Shown piece after piece: positions 51,652 through 61,111 of a DNA stretch of 64,000 nucleotides. The notes beneath the pieces are model-generated. The model saw only the letters and a program-made list of their open reading frames with translations, was not told the origin of the DNA and searched no databases. The stretch's first letter is position 1, and each line of letters opens with the position of its first letter. Origin of the DNA: Chloroflexales bacterium ZM16-3 (GTDB lineage: Bacteria > Chloroflexota > Chloroflexia > Chloroflexales > Chloroflexaceae); contig RYFE02000012.1 in assembly GCA_004138175.2 (NCBI GenBank), positions 62,001-126,000 of the forward strand, in the 5' to 3' direction. The position numbers were made by a program, and so were the translations under genes.

Positions 51652-51971
51652 TTTGGCTCGGGGGCCATGGCGATCAGCATGGTCAGCCGGCCCGCGCCGA
51701 CGTTCGCCACGCCGTGGGGGCTGTCGGCGGGCGCCCATGCCAGCCCGCCCGGCCCCAGGCGGCGTGTCTCCACGCCGACCGTGAACTCGCCCTCGCCCTC
51801 GACCACGAAGTACATCTTGTCGCGCCCGGCGTGCTGGTGGGTCGGCTGGGCCTGGCCCGGCTCCAGGCAGTCCATGCCGACGAGCATGTTCGGGCTGAGG
51901 AAGATCGTGCTCTTGAACCAGCGCTCGGCGCTCGCGCCGACGTGATCGCGGTAGTCGCTAAATATGCTCAC
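51648..51971 (-). CDS. Small cupin protein
   Basis: 107 residues forming one cupin barrel with metal ligands in THQHAGRDKMYFVVEG (two His, Glu position) and PHGVANVG. Function in metabolism or regulation unknown. Divergent from the F420-type reductase gene. Confidence 0.88.
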   Translation of the reverse strand: MSIFSDYRDHVGASAERWFKSTIFLSPNMLVGMDCLEPGQAQPTHQHAGRDKMYFVVEGEGEFTVGVETRRLGPGGLAWAPADSPHGVANVGAGRLTMLIAMAPEPK

Positions 51972-52006
51972 TTGTTTCTCCTGACGTAGAGCTGAAAGGA
52001 TTACCC

Positions 52007-52492
52007 ATGTCCAAAGGGATCACGCGCGGGCCGCGCCCGCAGGGAGTGCAGCGCGCATTCATGCGCGCCCCGATCTGGATCTACCGCGCCGGCATGGGCT
52101 GGCTGCTCGGCGGCCGCTTCCTGATGATCGTCCACCGTGGGCGCAAGAGCGGTGCTGCGCGATCCACTGTCCTGGAGGTGGTCGATCACGACCCCGACGG
52201 CGATATCTTCTTTGTGGCCTCGGGCTGGGGCGAGAAGGCCGACTGGCTCCAGAATATCATCAAAACCCCCGACGTGATCCTCTACACCGGCTCGCGCCGC
52301 CGCCCGGGCCGCGCCGAGCGCCTCAGCGTCGATCAGGCCACAGATCGTCTGCTCAGCTATGCCAGCCGCCACCCGCACGCCTTTGCCGCGCTGGGCAAGC
52401 TGATGAGCGGCAAGGCTTTGCCTCCCACCGAGGCGGGCTGCCGCGAGCTGGCCGGGATCGTCCCACTCGTCGCCCTGCGCCCGCGCGCCTAG
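52007..52492 (+). CDS. Deazaflavin (F420)-dependent nitroreductase-type protein
   Basis: 161 residues; the family signature MIVHRGRKSGAARSTVLE and WLQNIIKTPDV match the Ddn split-barrel family that uses F420H2 to reduce quinones or nitro compounds. With the LLM protein at 20798 it suggests F420 is present. Confidence 0.85.
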   Translation: MSKGITRGPRPQGVQRAFMRAPIWIYRAGMGWLLGGRFLMIVHRGRKSGAARSTVLEVVDHDPDGDIFFVASGWGEKADWLQNIIKTPDVILYTGSRRRPGRAERLSVDQATDRLLSYASRHPHAFAALGKLMSGKALPPTEAGCRELAGIVPLVALRPRA

Positions 52493-52511
52493 AGCAGTTG
52501 CAGGAATCTGT

Positions 52512-52538
52512 CGCCGGACGGGTGAGGGCCGTCCGGCG
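52512..52538. terminator. Short GC hairpin downstream of the Ddn-like gene
   Basis: CGCCGGACGG/CCGTCCGGCG with no T tract. Confidence 0.6.
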
Positions 52539-52572
52539 GTAAACGGTCAAGCTGCTACGAACCTTGTCTAAA

Positions 52573-52604
52573 CCTCAGTGCCTCAATGCCTCAGCGCCTC
52601 AGTG
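52573..52604. repeat. Octamer array (CCTCARYG) 4 units
   Basis: CCTCAGTG, CCTCAATG, CCTCAGCG, CCTCAGTG, upstream of the efflux operon; same unit family as 50608. Confidence 0.8.
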
Positions 52605-52771
52605 CTCTATGTTTAGCCTGCGCTCAACCTGCCTGAACAATTTCTAAACATCGTTTCGCTATCCTCGCTCACAGGATGGTATGATCTGTGGAGTGCGCGA
52701 AGATCCCCCCAAAGAACATTGCCTCGCAGCTCTACTTTTTCAACAAAGCTGGCATAAGGAGCATTGGAACG

Positions 52772-54628
52772 ATGAGTGTCACGTCAACTGCGCCCGAGCG
52801 CAAGGTGGCTGGTCGTCGGCTCGGTAAGCGCAAGGGCCGCTTCTCGCCCTGGCTGCTGCTTCCCGTAGCCCTGGTGCTGATCGTCGTTGGGCTGCTGCTC
52901 TGGCAGCTGCGCCAGTCCGGGGCTACGGCGACCACCACCTCTACGGCATCTGTCACGAAGGGCACCCTCGCGGTGAGCGTCACCGGCAGCGGCCCGGCCC
53001 AGGCCACGCAGAGCCGCAGCCTGAGCTTCGGCGTGGCCGGCACGGTCGAGTCGGTGCTGGTGAATGTGGGCGATACAGTGACGGCCGGGCAGCCCCTGGC
53101 CCGCATCGATAACCGCACGCTGCGCCTCGCGGTGCAGCAGGCCGAGGCGAACCTGAAGTCGGCCGAGGCGAATCTGGCCTCCGCCCAGGGCAAGGGCGCC
53201 ACCGCCCAGGACATCGCCAGCGCCCAGGCTAGCCTCGCCTCCGCCGAGGCCAGCTACACGAAGACCCGCAATGGTACGGCTACACCGGGCGACATCGCCA
53301 GCGCCCGCGCCCAGCTCGCCAGCGCCCAGGCCAACCTCGCCGAGCTGAAGGCTGGCCCCACGGCGGACACGCTCTCGACCGCGCGCACCCGCGTCCAGCA
53401 GGCCCAGATCACCGTCCAGAGCCAGCGCGATAGCCTCTCGGCGGCCAAGTCGAAGGCCAAGGATGCGCTGACCTCGGCCGCCAACAGCCTGCGCGACGCC
53501 CAGGACAGCTATAGCACGATCTACTGGAGCAACCGCCAGCAGGAGAAACTCCCTGGCCCGCTGCCCCAGGCGAATATCGACCAGGAGGCGTCGGCTCTGC
53601 GTGCGGTGCAGAATGCTGAGGCCAGCTTTCAGCAGGCCCAGACCGCCTACACTCAGGCGGAGCAGGATGAGATTACGGGCATCGCCAACGCTGAGTCGAG
53701 CCTGAAGGACGCCCAGATACAGCTTGATGTGCTGCTGTCTGGCCCAACTGCCTCGAATCTGGCCAGCGCTCAGGCGAGCGTCGCCTCGGCCCAGTCGAGC
53801 CTTGATAAGCTGCTGCACCCGGCAACGGCGGCCGACCTGGTCAGCGCCCAGGCCAGTGTTGATCAGGCCAAGATCAACCTGGAGAAGCTGACCACTCCCG
53901 GATCTGAGGCGACCCTGGCGAGCGCCGATGCCAGCCTGGCCCAGGCCCAGGTTCAGCTGGAGACGGCGAAGCTCGACCTGGAGAACGCGGTGCTCACCGC
54001 GCCGTTTGATGGGATCATCTCTGCGGTGGGGATCGCGGTCGGCGATGCCTCTACGGTCGGTACGATCGACCTGATCGACGCCAGCAAGATGTATATCGAC
54101 ATCAGCCTTGGCGAATCCGATGTGAGCCAGGTGAAGCCGGGGATGCCCGTCGAGCTGACCTTTGACGCCGTGCCGGATGTCACCATCAACGGTATGATCG
54201 ATACGGTTGCCCCGGTGGCCACCGTGACCCAGAATGTCGTCACCTACCCGGTGCGGGTGAGCTTCGACCCTGGCCAGTCGCCGATTAAGGTGGGCATGAC
54301 CGCCTCGGGCACGATTGTCACCCAGCAGATCAGCGACGCCATCCTGGTGCCCAGCCGGGCCATCCAGACGCGCGGCAGCACCCAGACGGTGCAGGTGCAG
54401 CAGGCCCCCGGCCAGCCGCTGGTGTCGGTGCGTGTGCAGACCGGCCTGAGCGTCAACGGGCAGACGGAGATCTTGAGCTGTGTGGACACCGGCAGCCAGT
54501 GCCTCCAGGAGGGTGACACGCTGGTGATCACCGCTGCCACCACAACGACCACCGGCGGCGCGACGCAGCAGCGCGGCGGCACCGGCGGCTTCGGCGGCGG
54601 CGTGCCGCGCGGGGTGCCCTTCCCATGA
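52772..54628 (+). CDS. MacA/HlyD-type efflux adaptor with long coiled coil
   Basis: 618 residues after AAGGAG. A membrane anchor (about 27-50), a biotinyl-lipoyl half ([24 protein letters not shown]), a very long Ala/Ser/Gln-rich coiled coil (about 115-410) made of repeated SAQA-type heptads, then the second lipoyl half, beta-barrel and a Gly-rich end. The coiled coil is roughly twice the usual length. It forms an operon with the ATPase and permease genes. Confidence 0.92.
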   Translation: MSVTSTAPERKVAGRRLGKRKGRFSPWLLLPVALVLIVVGLLLWQLRQSGATATTTSTASVTKGTLAVSVTGSGPAQATQSRSLSFGVAGTVESVLVNVGDTVTAGQPLARIDNRTLRLAVQQAEANLKSAEANLASAQGKGATAQDIASAQASLASAEASYTKTRNGTATPGDIASARAQLASAQANLAELKAGPTADTLSTARTRVQQAQITVQSQRDSLSAAKSKAKDALTSAANSLRDAQDSYSTIYWSNRQQEKLPGPLPQANIDQEASALRAVQNAEASFQQAQTAYTQAEQDEITGIANAESSLKDAQIQLDVLLSGPTASNLASAQASVASAQSSLDKLLHPATAADLVSAQASVDQAKINLEKLTTPGSEATLASADASLAQAQVQLETAKLDLENAVLTAPFDGIISAVGIAVGDASTVGTIDLIDASKMYIDISLGESDVSQVKPGMPVELTFDAVPDVTINGMIDTVAPVATVTQNVVTYPVRVSFDPGQSPIKVGMTASGTIVTQQISDAILVPSRAIQTRGSTQTVQVQQAPGQPLVSVRVQTGLSVNGQTEILSCVDTGSQCLQEGDTLVITAATTTTTGGATQQRGGTGGFGGGVPRGVPFP

Positions 54629-55425
54629 CTACTATGATCAGCGTGCGTGATCTGGCCCGCACCTACCAGACCGGCGAGATTGAGGTACACGCGCTGCGCG
54701 GCGTCTCCTTCGATATCGCACGCGGCGAGTTTGTGGCGATCATGGGGCCGTCTGGCTCGGGCAAGTCTACCCTGATGAACCTGATCGGCTGCCTCGACAC
54801 GCCGACCTCGGGCAGCTATACCCTGGACGGGCTGCCGGTTGACCAGCTTGAGAAGCCGCTGCTGGCGGCGGTGCGCAACCGCAAGATCGGCTTTGTCTTT
54901 CAGCAGTTTCACCTGCTGGCCCGCAGCACCGCCCTGGAGAATGTAGCGCTGCCCCTGGCCTACCGGGGCGGCATGGCCGCCGACGAGCGTCTGGAGCGGG
55001 CCGCCGAGTCGCTGGAGCGGGTCGGCCTGGGCAATCGTATGGACCACCGGCCCCAGGAGCTCTCCGGCGGCCAGCAGCAGCGCGTGGCGATCGCCCGCTC
55101 CCTGGTGACAAAGCCGGCCCTGCTGCTGGCCGATGAGCCCACCGGCGCGCTGGACACGCGCACCAGCGAGGAGCTGATGGGCCTGCTCACCGACTTAAAT
55201 CACGGCGGGATGACGATCGTGCTGGTGACCCACGAGCCCGATGTGGCCCGCTACGCCCGGCGCCTGCTAGAGATCCGTGACGGCCAGCTGCTGCGCGATG
55301 TGTCGACGGCTGAGGCATGGGCCGCTCAGGATCCGCACGCGCCGCATATGACGCTTGGGCCGGTGGCGCGGGCGCGACGGGTGGGCCGCCTGCCGGTGGC
55401 TAGCCGCTGGAGGAGGAGCGTATGA
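54625..55425 (+). CDS. MacB/LolD-type ABC transporter ATPase
   Basis: 266 residues: Walker [10 protein letters not shown] near 43, Q loop, signature [14 protein letters not shown], Walker [14 protein letters not shown] loop THEP. ATGA overlaps both neighbours, so the three-gene unit is strictly coupled. Works with the permease at 55422 to drive export through the adaptor. Confidence 0.95.
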   Translation: MTTMISVRDLARTYQTGEIEVHALRGVSFDIARGEFVAIMGPSGSGKSTLMNLIGCLDTPTSGSYTLDGLPVDQLEKPLLAAVRNRKIGFVFQQFHLLARSTALENVALPLAYRGGMAADERLERAAESLERVGLGNRMDHRPQELSGGQQQRVAIARSLVTKPALLLADEPTGALDTRTSEELMGLLTDLNHGGMTIVLVTHEPDVARYARRLLEIRDGQLLRDVSTAEAWAAQDPHAPHMTLGPVARARRVGRLPVASRWRRSV

Positions 55426-56777
55426 GTACCCAAGAGCAGCCGCTGCGCCGCGCCGAGGTGTCCGCCGCCGCCGCCGAGGCTCCGGCCACGCCCGATATCG
55501 CCGCCGAGGAGGAGGATCTCTGGGAAGGCGGGATCGGCTGGGTCGAGACGCTGGGCATGTCGCTCGCCAGCCTGCGCGGCAACCCGCTGCGCACCATCCT
55601 TACCGCGCTGGGCGTGCTAATCGGCGTGGCCTCGGTGGTGGCCCTGCTGGCGATCGGGCGCGGCTCGCAGGCGGCGATCACAGAGTCGATCACCGCGAAC
55701 GGGGCCAATCTGCTCACCGTGCGCGCGGGTGCCTCCAGCAGCAGCGGCGTGCGCGGCGCGGTGGGCGAGGGCGGCACGCTGACGGTGGCCGACGCTGAGG
55801 TGCTGGCCAACCCGCAAAACGTCCCCGACGCGGCCTTCGTCTCGCCGGAGTATAGCGGCAACGCCCAGCTGGTGGCCAGCTCGCTCAACCTGAACGCCCG
55901 CGTCACCGGCGCGCTGCCGGTTTATCCCAGCCTGCACAACAACACTCTGGCCGAGGGCGCGTTCTTCAGCGACGATGATAACCGCACCTCGGCGAATGTG
56001 GTGGTGCTGGGCGCAAACGTGGCGACGAACCTCTTCCCCGGCGGCGACGCGCTGGGCCAGCAGGTGCGGATGAACGGCCAGAGCTTCCAGGTGGTCGGCG
56101 TGCTGGCCAGCTCGGGAGGCGGCGGATTTGGCTCGATCGACGACGGCGTGATCGTCCCGCTGAACACCGCTCAGCGTAAGCTCTTCGGCGCGCGGGCGGC
56201 GGTGGGCGGCACATGGAGCGTCTCAAACATCGTCGTCCAGGCGGCCAGCTCCAAGCAGATCGACGCTGCCCTGAGCGAGATCGAGATCGCGCTGCGTAAC
56301 AGCAAGAACCTGCCGCTCGACGGCAGCGGCGACACCTTCAGCGTGATCAACCAGGCATCCATCCTGGCGACGGTGACTCAGACGACCCAGATGCTGACGC
56401 TGTTCCTGGCGGCGATCGCGGCGATCTCGCTGCTGGTGGGCGGGATCGGGATCATGAACATTATGCTGGTGTCGGTGCGCGAGCGGACCCGCGAGATCGG
56501 GCTGCGCAAGGCGCTGGGAGCCCGCGAGGGCGACATCATGCTGCAGTTCCTCTTCGAGGCCCTGGCCCTGAGCGGGGTGGGCGGGCTGCTCGGCCTAGCC
56601 CTCGGCGCGGGCATCGCCCTTGCCGTGAGTGCGAGCGGCGTGATGAAGGCCCAGCTCAGCCCGGACGCGGCCCTGCTGGCGCTGGGCTTTGCGCTGGCCG
56701 TCGGCCTCTTCTTCGGGATCGCCCCGGCCCGTAACGCGGCTCGGCTCGATCCGATTGAGGCGCTGCGTTACGAATAA
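55422..56777 (+). CDS. MacB-type ABC transporter permease (FtsX-like)
   Basis: 451 residues: first helix near 50-75 ([23 protein letters not shown]), large periplasmic MacB_PCD domain, then three C-terminal helices with [28 protein letters not shown], the MacB signature. Substrate unknown: peptide, lipid or antibiotic. Confidence 0.94.
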   Translation: MSTQEQPLRRAEVSAAAAEAPATPDIAAEEEDLWEGGIGWVETLGMSLASLRGNPLRTILTALGVLIGVASVVALLAIGRGSQAAITESITANGANLLTVRAGASSSSGVRGAVGEGGTLTVADAEVLANPQNVPDAAFVSPEYSGNAQLVASSLNLNARVTGALPVYPSLHNNTLAEGAFFSDDDNRTSANVVVLGANVATNLFPGGDALGQQVRMNGQSFQVVGVLASSGGGGFGSIDDGVIVPLNTAQRKLFGARAAVGGTWSVSNIVVQAASSKQIDAALSEIEIALRNSKNLPLDGSGDTFSVINQASILATVTQTTQMLTLFLAAIAAISLLVGGIGIMNIMLVSVRERTREIGLRKALGAREGDIMLQFLFEALALSGVGGLLGLALGAGIALAVSASGVMKAQLSPDAALLALGFALAVGLFFGIAPARNAARLDPIEALRYE

Positions 56778-56785
56778 ACCGAAAC

Positions 56786-56848
56786 GTAGGGGCATGTCGC
56801 GACGCGCCCTTGTGCGCAACGAAAGGGCGCGTCGCGACGCGCCCCTAC
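56786..56848. repeat. Long GTAGGGGC palindrome pair (family C) after the permease
   Basis: Two GTAGGGGCNNGTCGCGACGCGCCC arms in opposite orientation around GTGCGCAAC; 26-base arms, a possible terminator before the next gene. Confidence 0.8.
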
Positions 56849-56891
56849 AATATACCCAACATCAAAACATCGGTTAAGGAGATATGATCAC

Positions 56892-57377
56892 ATGAACCAG
56901 GAGCGCATCTTATGGGTGGTGGCCGTGCTGCTCGTGGGCGGGGCGGCCTTCTTCGGCGGGCGGCAGATGGGCGTTGTGGCGGGCCAGGATAGCCGCACGG
57001 CGGCGCAGCAGCAGTTCTTTGCCCAGCGCGGCGGCGGGCAGGCTGGCGCAGGGGCGCAGACTCCCGGCGGGCGCGGCCAGGGCGTCTCCGGCACCGTCGA
57101 GACAATCGACGGGAGCACGGTTAGCCTCAAGCTCAACGATGGCTCGACGGTGAAGGTCAGCCTCGCCGCCGACGGCGTGGTGCGCCACCAGGTCGACGGC
57201 ACCATCGCCGACATCAAGGTCGGCGAGCGGGTCGTCGCCATCGGCACGCAGAGCGGCGATACCCTCACGGCCTCGTCCATCCAGGTCGGCGCTGCCTTCG
57301 GCGGCGCACCGGGCGCGCCGGGCGGCCAGGGCGGCCAGGGCGGCCCGCCCGCCCAGGGTGGCCCGCCGAACCCGTAG
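56892..57377 (+). CDS. Secreted DUF5666-like small protein
   Basis: 161 residues: signal-anchor (about 6-26), Gln/Gly-rich linker, one beta barrel GVSGTVETIDGSTVSLKLNDGSTVKVSLA...GERVVAIGTQSGDTLTASSI, and a Gly/Pro-rich tail. Intact relative of the remnant at 10374. Downstream of the efflux operon on the same strand. ACATG start after GGAGATATGATCAC. Confidence 0.78.
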   Translation: MNQERILWVVAVLLVGGAAFFGGRQMGVVAGQDSRTAAQQQFFAQRGGGQAGAGAQTPGGRGQGVSGTVETIDGSTVSLKLNDGSTVKVSLAADGVVRHQVDGTIADIKVGERVVAIGTQSGDTLTASSIQVGAAFGGAPGAPGGQGGQGGPPAQGGPPNP

Positions 57378-57392
57378 GCTTCGCGCATATCA

Positions 57393-57448
57393 CCGAAACG
57401 CCAGCGCGCCCGAGCGATATGTATCGCTCGGGCGCGCTGGCGTTTCGG
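57393..57448. terminator. Perfect 27-bp-arm hairpin after the DUF5666-like gene
   Basis: CCGAAACGCCAGCGCGCCCG...CGGGCGCGCTGGCGTTTCGG with a 2-base loop; no T tract directly after, but strong. Confidence 0.8.
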
Positions 57449-57537
57449 ATACTATCATCTGGCGTCTTCTGCTAGTGACACCCACCTGACGCGCCGCTAT
57501 ACTTGTCTGTGTACAGAGTCAAAGCGCTACGTATCTG

Positions 57538-57641
57538 GGTAGTGACCCAATGTGGAATGGTGGTCATTCCGAGCGCAGCGAGGAATCCCGGTCGGGACCC
57601 TTCGCTTCGCTCAGGGTGACATTCGAGACAGATCCACTACC
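57538..57641. mobile_element. Family B miniature inverted-repeat element, copy B3
   Basis: 104 bp, ends GGTAGTG...CACTACC, flanked by the 8-bp duplication CGTATCTG (57530-57537 and 57642-57649). Same orientation as B2. Lies 22 bases upstream of the SDR start, close to its likely promoter. Confidence 0.93.
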
Positions 57642-57663
57642 CGTATCTGAAGGGATCTACCTC

Positions 57664-58479
57664 ATGAAAACTGTCCTGATCACTGGAGCCTCATCGGGTA
57701 TCGGCAAGGCGACCGCCCAGAAGCTGCTCGCCGAGGGCAAGTACACGATCTACGTGGCCGCGCGGCGGGTCGAGAAGATGCAGGATCTCGCCCAGCAGGG
57801 CGCCATTCCGCTGGCGATGGACGTGACCGACGATGCCCAGATGGTCGCCGCCGTCGAGCAGATCACGAAGGAGAAGGGCGGGGTCGATATCCTGATCAAC
57901 AACGCTGGCTTCGCGACGTATGGCGCTATGGAGGATACGAGCATCGACGACGCGCGCTATCAGTTCGAGGTGAATATCTTCGGGCTGGCCCGGCTGACCC
58001 AGCTGGTGCTGCCATCTATGCGCCAGAAGCGCGCCGGCACGATCATCAACATCTCGTCGGTCGGCGGCAAGATCTACACCCCGCTGGGCGCCTGGTACCA
58101 CGCCACCAAGCACGCCCTGGAGGGCTGGTCGGACTGCCTGCGCCTGGAGCTGGCGCCGTTCAGGATCAACGTGGTCATCGTCGAGCCGGGGCTGATCAAG
58201 ACCGAGTTCGACGATGTGATGATCGGGCCGCTGCTGAAGCGCTCGGGCAGCTCGGCCTACGCCAAAATGGCACAGAAGGTGGCGAAGGCAACGCAGAAGA
58301 ACTACGCCTCGCGCACTGCCTCGCCGCCGAGCGTGATCGCCGACACGATCGCCGATGCGCTGAAAGCGCGCCGTCCGAAGACTCGCTACGTGGCCGGGGC
58401 GATGGCCCGGCCGATCCTCTTTCTGCGCTGGCTGCTGAGCGACCGCCTGTTCGACCGGCTGATCGGCAGCATGGTCTAG
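57664..58479 (+). CDS. Short-chain dehydrogenase/reductase (SDR)
   Basis: 271 residues, classical SDR: GASSGIGKA near 7, NNAGFATYG, and catalytic Ser with YHATK. Substrate unknown. Start MKTVLITGA follows ATCTACCTC, a weak site; the longer frame runs into element B3. Confidence 0.92.
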   Translation: MKTVLITGASSGIGKATAQKLLAEGKYTIYVAARRVEKMQDLAQQGAIPLAMDVTDDAQMVAAVEQITKEKGGVDILINNAGFATYGAMEDTSIDDARYQFEVNIFGLARLTQLVLPSMRQKRAGTIINISSVGGKIYTPLGAWYHATKHALEGWSDCLRLELAPFRINVVIVEPGLIKTEFDDVMIGPLLKRSGSSAYAKMAQKVAKATQKNYASRTASPPSVIADTIADALKARRPKTRYVAGAMARPILFLRWLLSDRLFDRLIGSMV

Positions 58480-58486
58480 CCAGATC

Positions 58487-58521
58487 GAGACCTGTCAGCT
58501 GGCCCCCAGCTGACAGGTCTC
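58487..58521. terminator. Hairpin between convergent SDR and kinase genes
   Basis: GAGACCTGTCAGCTGG/CCAGCTGACAGGTCTC; core equals the arm of the repeat at 12373-12440. Confidence 0.82.
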
Positions 58522-58545
58522 CGCTAAGTGCGAGCGGCGAGCTGA

Positions 58546-60567
58546 TCACCCGCCGAACAGCCGCCCGAGCCGCTGCCACCAGCGCTGGCGCTCGACGGAC
58601 ACGGGGATCACCAGCGGCAGCTCTAGGCCGCCGACGCTCAGTGTCAGGGGCACGGGCTGCTGGCCCTGGAGCGAGTCGGGCGGAGCGAGCTGGAGGGTCG
58701 CCCGTAGCACGCCGAGGGACGACAGCAGGTTGGTGTGGGTGGCAGCCCGAACCCAGGGGCAGTGGCTTGTCAGTGCGGCCACATAGCTGTAGCTGCCCAG
58801 GTTCTCCACCTCGAAGATCAGGTGGGCGAACTGCCCGGCCACCAGCGGGCGCGCTGTGGCCTGATCGATGCCGCGCAGCCGCAGCAGCGGGAAGCGCTCG
58901 GGGGCGACGGTGTGCAGCGCCCGGCCTATCAGCAGGCGGCGGCCCAGCTCATCGGGCTTCTGGGCCATGGCCCGCTCCAGCTCGCTGGCCAGGGGCCGCC
59001 GGCCGGTCGCCCGCAGCCAGCGGGCTAGGCTGCCCTGGCTCAGCAGTGCCTCCAGGGATGGCACCAGGTCGCGCCGCAGCATATCGAGATCCTCCAGTCG
59101 CGCGGCGTACTGTCCGCCCACCGGCAGCCCGGCCCGCGCCGTGGCCCGCCAGGGGATGGCCGCGCTGTGGCCGCCGCTGCGCAGCATGATCACCCCTTGG
59201 CGCGGCCCGGCCACCCCCTGCGCCACCAGCTCAAGGCCGATCTTCGCCCCGCCCGCCAGCACCCCGGCGGCCCGCCGCTGTGGCCGACCGTCGAAGATCA
59301 CGCGCAGCTCGGCGTCCGGCTGCGCCGGGATCTCCAGCTCCCAGCGCAGCGGGCTCAGCGCGCTGTTGTGGATGATCATGGCCACGGGGCGCCCCCAGAC
59401 GCGCCAGCTCTTCAGCGGGATGTCGCCCAGATCCAGCTGCGCCGGGCTCACGCGCAGGAGCGGGCTGCCCTCGGGCGGGGCCATGGCCGTGAGCAGGGTG
59501 TCGAGCGGCCGGGCGCGCGGGGGAGCCTCGCGCCGGGCATCGCGCAGGTCGTAGCGTAGCTTGCCGAGGGTGGCGTCGGGGTGGCGGGCCAGCCACTCCT
59601 CCAGCGCGCCGTCGGCGATGACCGGCTCGATCAGCTGCGGGTGGCGCTGCATAACCGTGTTCAGGCCGCGCATATCGGTCAGGCTCACGCCGAGGCTGAG
59701 GCCCAAGGGCGGCGCGGGCGCGGGCGAGCCGAGGCGCGAGCGCAGGGCGGCGGCGGTGGGGCAGCGCCGCTCCAGATCTAGCTCCAGGGCGCTGCGCAGG
59801 CCGGGGGCCAGCCGGGGCGCCGCCCGGTCGAGCCGTGCCAGATCAAACTGGAGCGGCGCGAGGGCCGGGTCAAGCCCGGTGAGCAGCTCGTAGCAGGTCA
59901 CGGCCAGGCTGAACACATCGCTGCGCTCATCATAGCTGCGGGCGGCCAGCTGCTCGGGGGGCGCGTAGCCGGGCGTGCCGTGGCGCGGGCGGGGCTTGCG
60001 CGGCGGCCGACGGGTGAGGGTTGTCGTCGCGCCCAGGTCGATCAGCGAGACGCCCCCGTCGGGCCGCAGCACTAGGTTGGCCGGCTTGATATCGCCGCAG
60101 ACCACCGGCGTCGGCCGGGTGTGCAGGTAGGTCAGCAGGTCGCAGAGCTGGGCGGCCCATGCCAGCACCTGACGCGGGTCCTGCGGGGACTGGCGGGCCA
60201 GGGCCAGCAGGGGCGTGCCGGGCACCATATCGCGGGCCAGCCATGCGCCCGTCGTCGCATCCGCCGCCCCGTAGAGCCGGGGCAGGGCGGGGTGGCGCAG
60301 CCGGCGGAGCAGCCTGCCCTCCCAGCGCAGCACCTCCTCGGCCTCGGCCCGCTCGCCTGCCGGCAGGTCGCGCCGGGCCACCTTCACCGCCACCGTCGCC
60401 CCGCCCCGGCGCGTGTCGCTCGCCTCGAAGACGACGGCCTGGCCGCCCCAGCCCACAGCCTGGCCCAGGCGGAAGCGCCCGCCGAGCAGCTCGCCAGCCC
60501 CCACGCCGCTGTCGGGCTGGCCCGGCAGCGTGAGCCTGGTGGTGTGTCCCTCGTGTGCGCTGGCCAC
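58546..60567 (-). CDS. Atypical serine/threonine protein kinase (CGD catalytic loop)
   Basis: 673 residues from GTG at 60567 with GAGGAG at 60574-60579. Kinase domain about 25-290: Gly-loop GWGGQAVVF, K62 in AVKVA, catalytic loop VVCGDIKPANLVL (usual HRD is CGD; D159 kept), DLG (D177) for DFG, then TPGYAPPEQ. Loss of Arg before Asp (non-RD) and of His suggests activity not controlled by loop phosphorylation, or weak. Beyond 290: helical repeat-like ALEEWLARHPDATLG / SLARWLRATGRRPLA and two Ig-like beta segments (DLGDIPLKSWRVWGRPVAMIIHN...). No membrane helix. Confidence 0.88.
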   Translation of the reverse strand: MASAHEGHTTRLTLPGQPDSGVGAGELLGGRFRLGQAVGWGGQAVVFEASDTRRGGATVAVKVARRDLPAGERAEAEEVLRWEGRLLRRLRHPALPRLYGAADATTGAWLARDMVPGTPLLALARQSPQDPRQVLAWAAQLCDLLTYLHTRPTPVVCGDIKPANLVLRPDGGVSLIDLGATTTLTRRPPRKPRPRHGTPGYAPPEQLAARSYDERSDVFSLAVTCYELLTGLDPALAPLQFDLARLDRAAPRLAPGLRSALELDLERRCPTAAALRSRLGSPAPAPPLGLSLGVSLTDMRGLNTVMQRHPQLIEPVIADGALEEWLARHPDATLGKLRYDLRDARREAPPRARPLDTLLTAMAPPEGSPLLRVSPAQLDLGDIPLKSWRVWGRPVAMIIHNSALSPLRWELEIPAQPDAELRVIFDGRPQRRAAGVLAGGAKIGLELVAQGVAGPRQGVIMLRSGGHSAAIPWRATARAGLPVGGQYAARLEDLDMLRRDLVPSLEALLSQGSLARWLRATGRRPLASELERAMAQKPDELGRRLLIGRALHTVAPERFPLLRLRGIDQATARPLVAGQFAHLIFEVENLGSYSYVAALTSHCPWVRAATHTNLLSSLGVLRATLQLAPPDSLQGQQPVPLTLSVGGLELPLVIPVSVERQRWWQRLGRLFGG

Positions 60568-60828
60568 GCGACGCTCCTCATCCCAATGCAAAAGGCAACA
60601 TGCAAAACACGCACCTGGACACGAACGATTGTGCCACAGGGTGCCACGGAGCGCAAGCCGGATCGGCCTTCGCTGGAGTCTTGTTCCGCGCCTATATGGA
60701 ATGAGTCCAAGATCAGACTTGCATAAGCACCCCCCATGAGTGCATACTATGAACAGAGGCTTTGCGGCACCTCCAGCGGGTGCCCCGTCTAGCCATCAAG
60801 CCCCCTCGCACAACAAAGGAGATCAGCT

Positions 60829-61083
60829 ATGGCTCTGTTCCTCCAGCTCATGATCACTGGTGTATGGGCGACGACTCTGGTGATGCAGACCCGGCGGCTG
60901 CTCCGCCTTGCCTGCGTCTCCCAGCTTCGCCAGTGGGAAGAGGTGCGCCTGCGCTCCGGGATCAACCGGATCTGGTGGTGGCTTGGGCAGGATGAGTACT
61001 GGCGCGGGGTGCATCCCGACTGCATCAAGGCGATTGAGCTGTCGCTGATGATCTTCCTGATCGGGTGGGAGATGACGTTCTAA
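60829..61083 (+). CDS. Small membrane-associated protein of unknown function
   Basis: 84 residues after AAAGGAG. First 20 residues and last 15 are hydrophobic, with Trp-rich centre (INRIWWWLGQDEYWRG). No similarity recognised. TACTAT at 60745-60750 may be the -10. Confidence 0.65.
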   Translation: MALFLQLMITGVWATTLVMQTRRLLRLACVSQLRQWEEVRLRSGINRIWWWLGQDEYWRGVHPDCIKAIELSLMIFLIGWEMTF

Positions 61084-61111
61084 GACAAGGGTAGAGCGGA
61101 TAGGGTACAGG

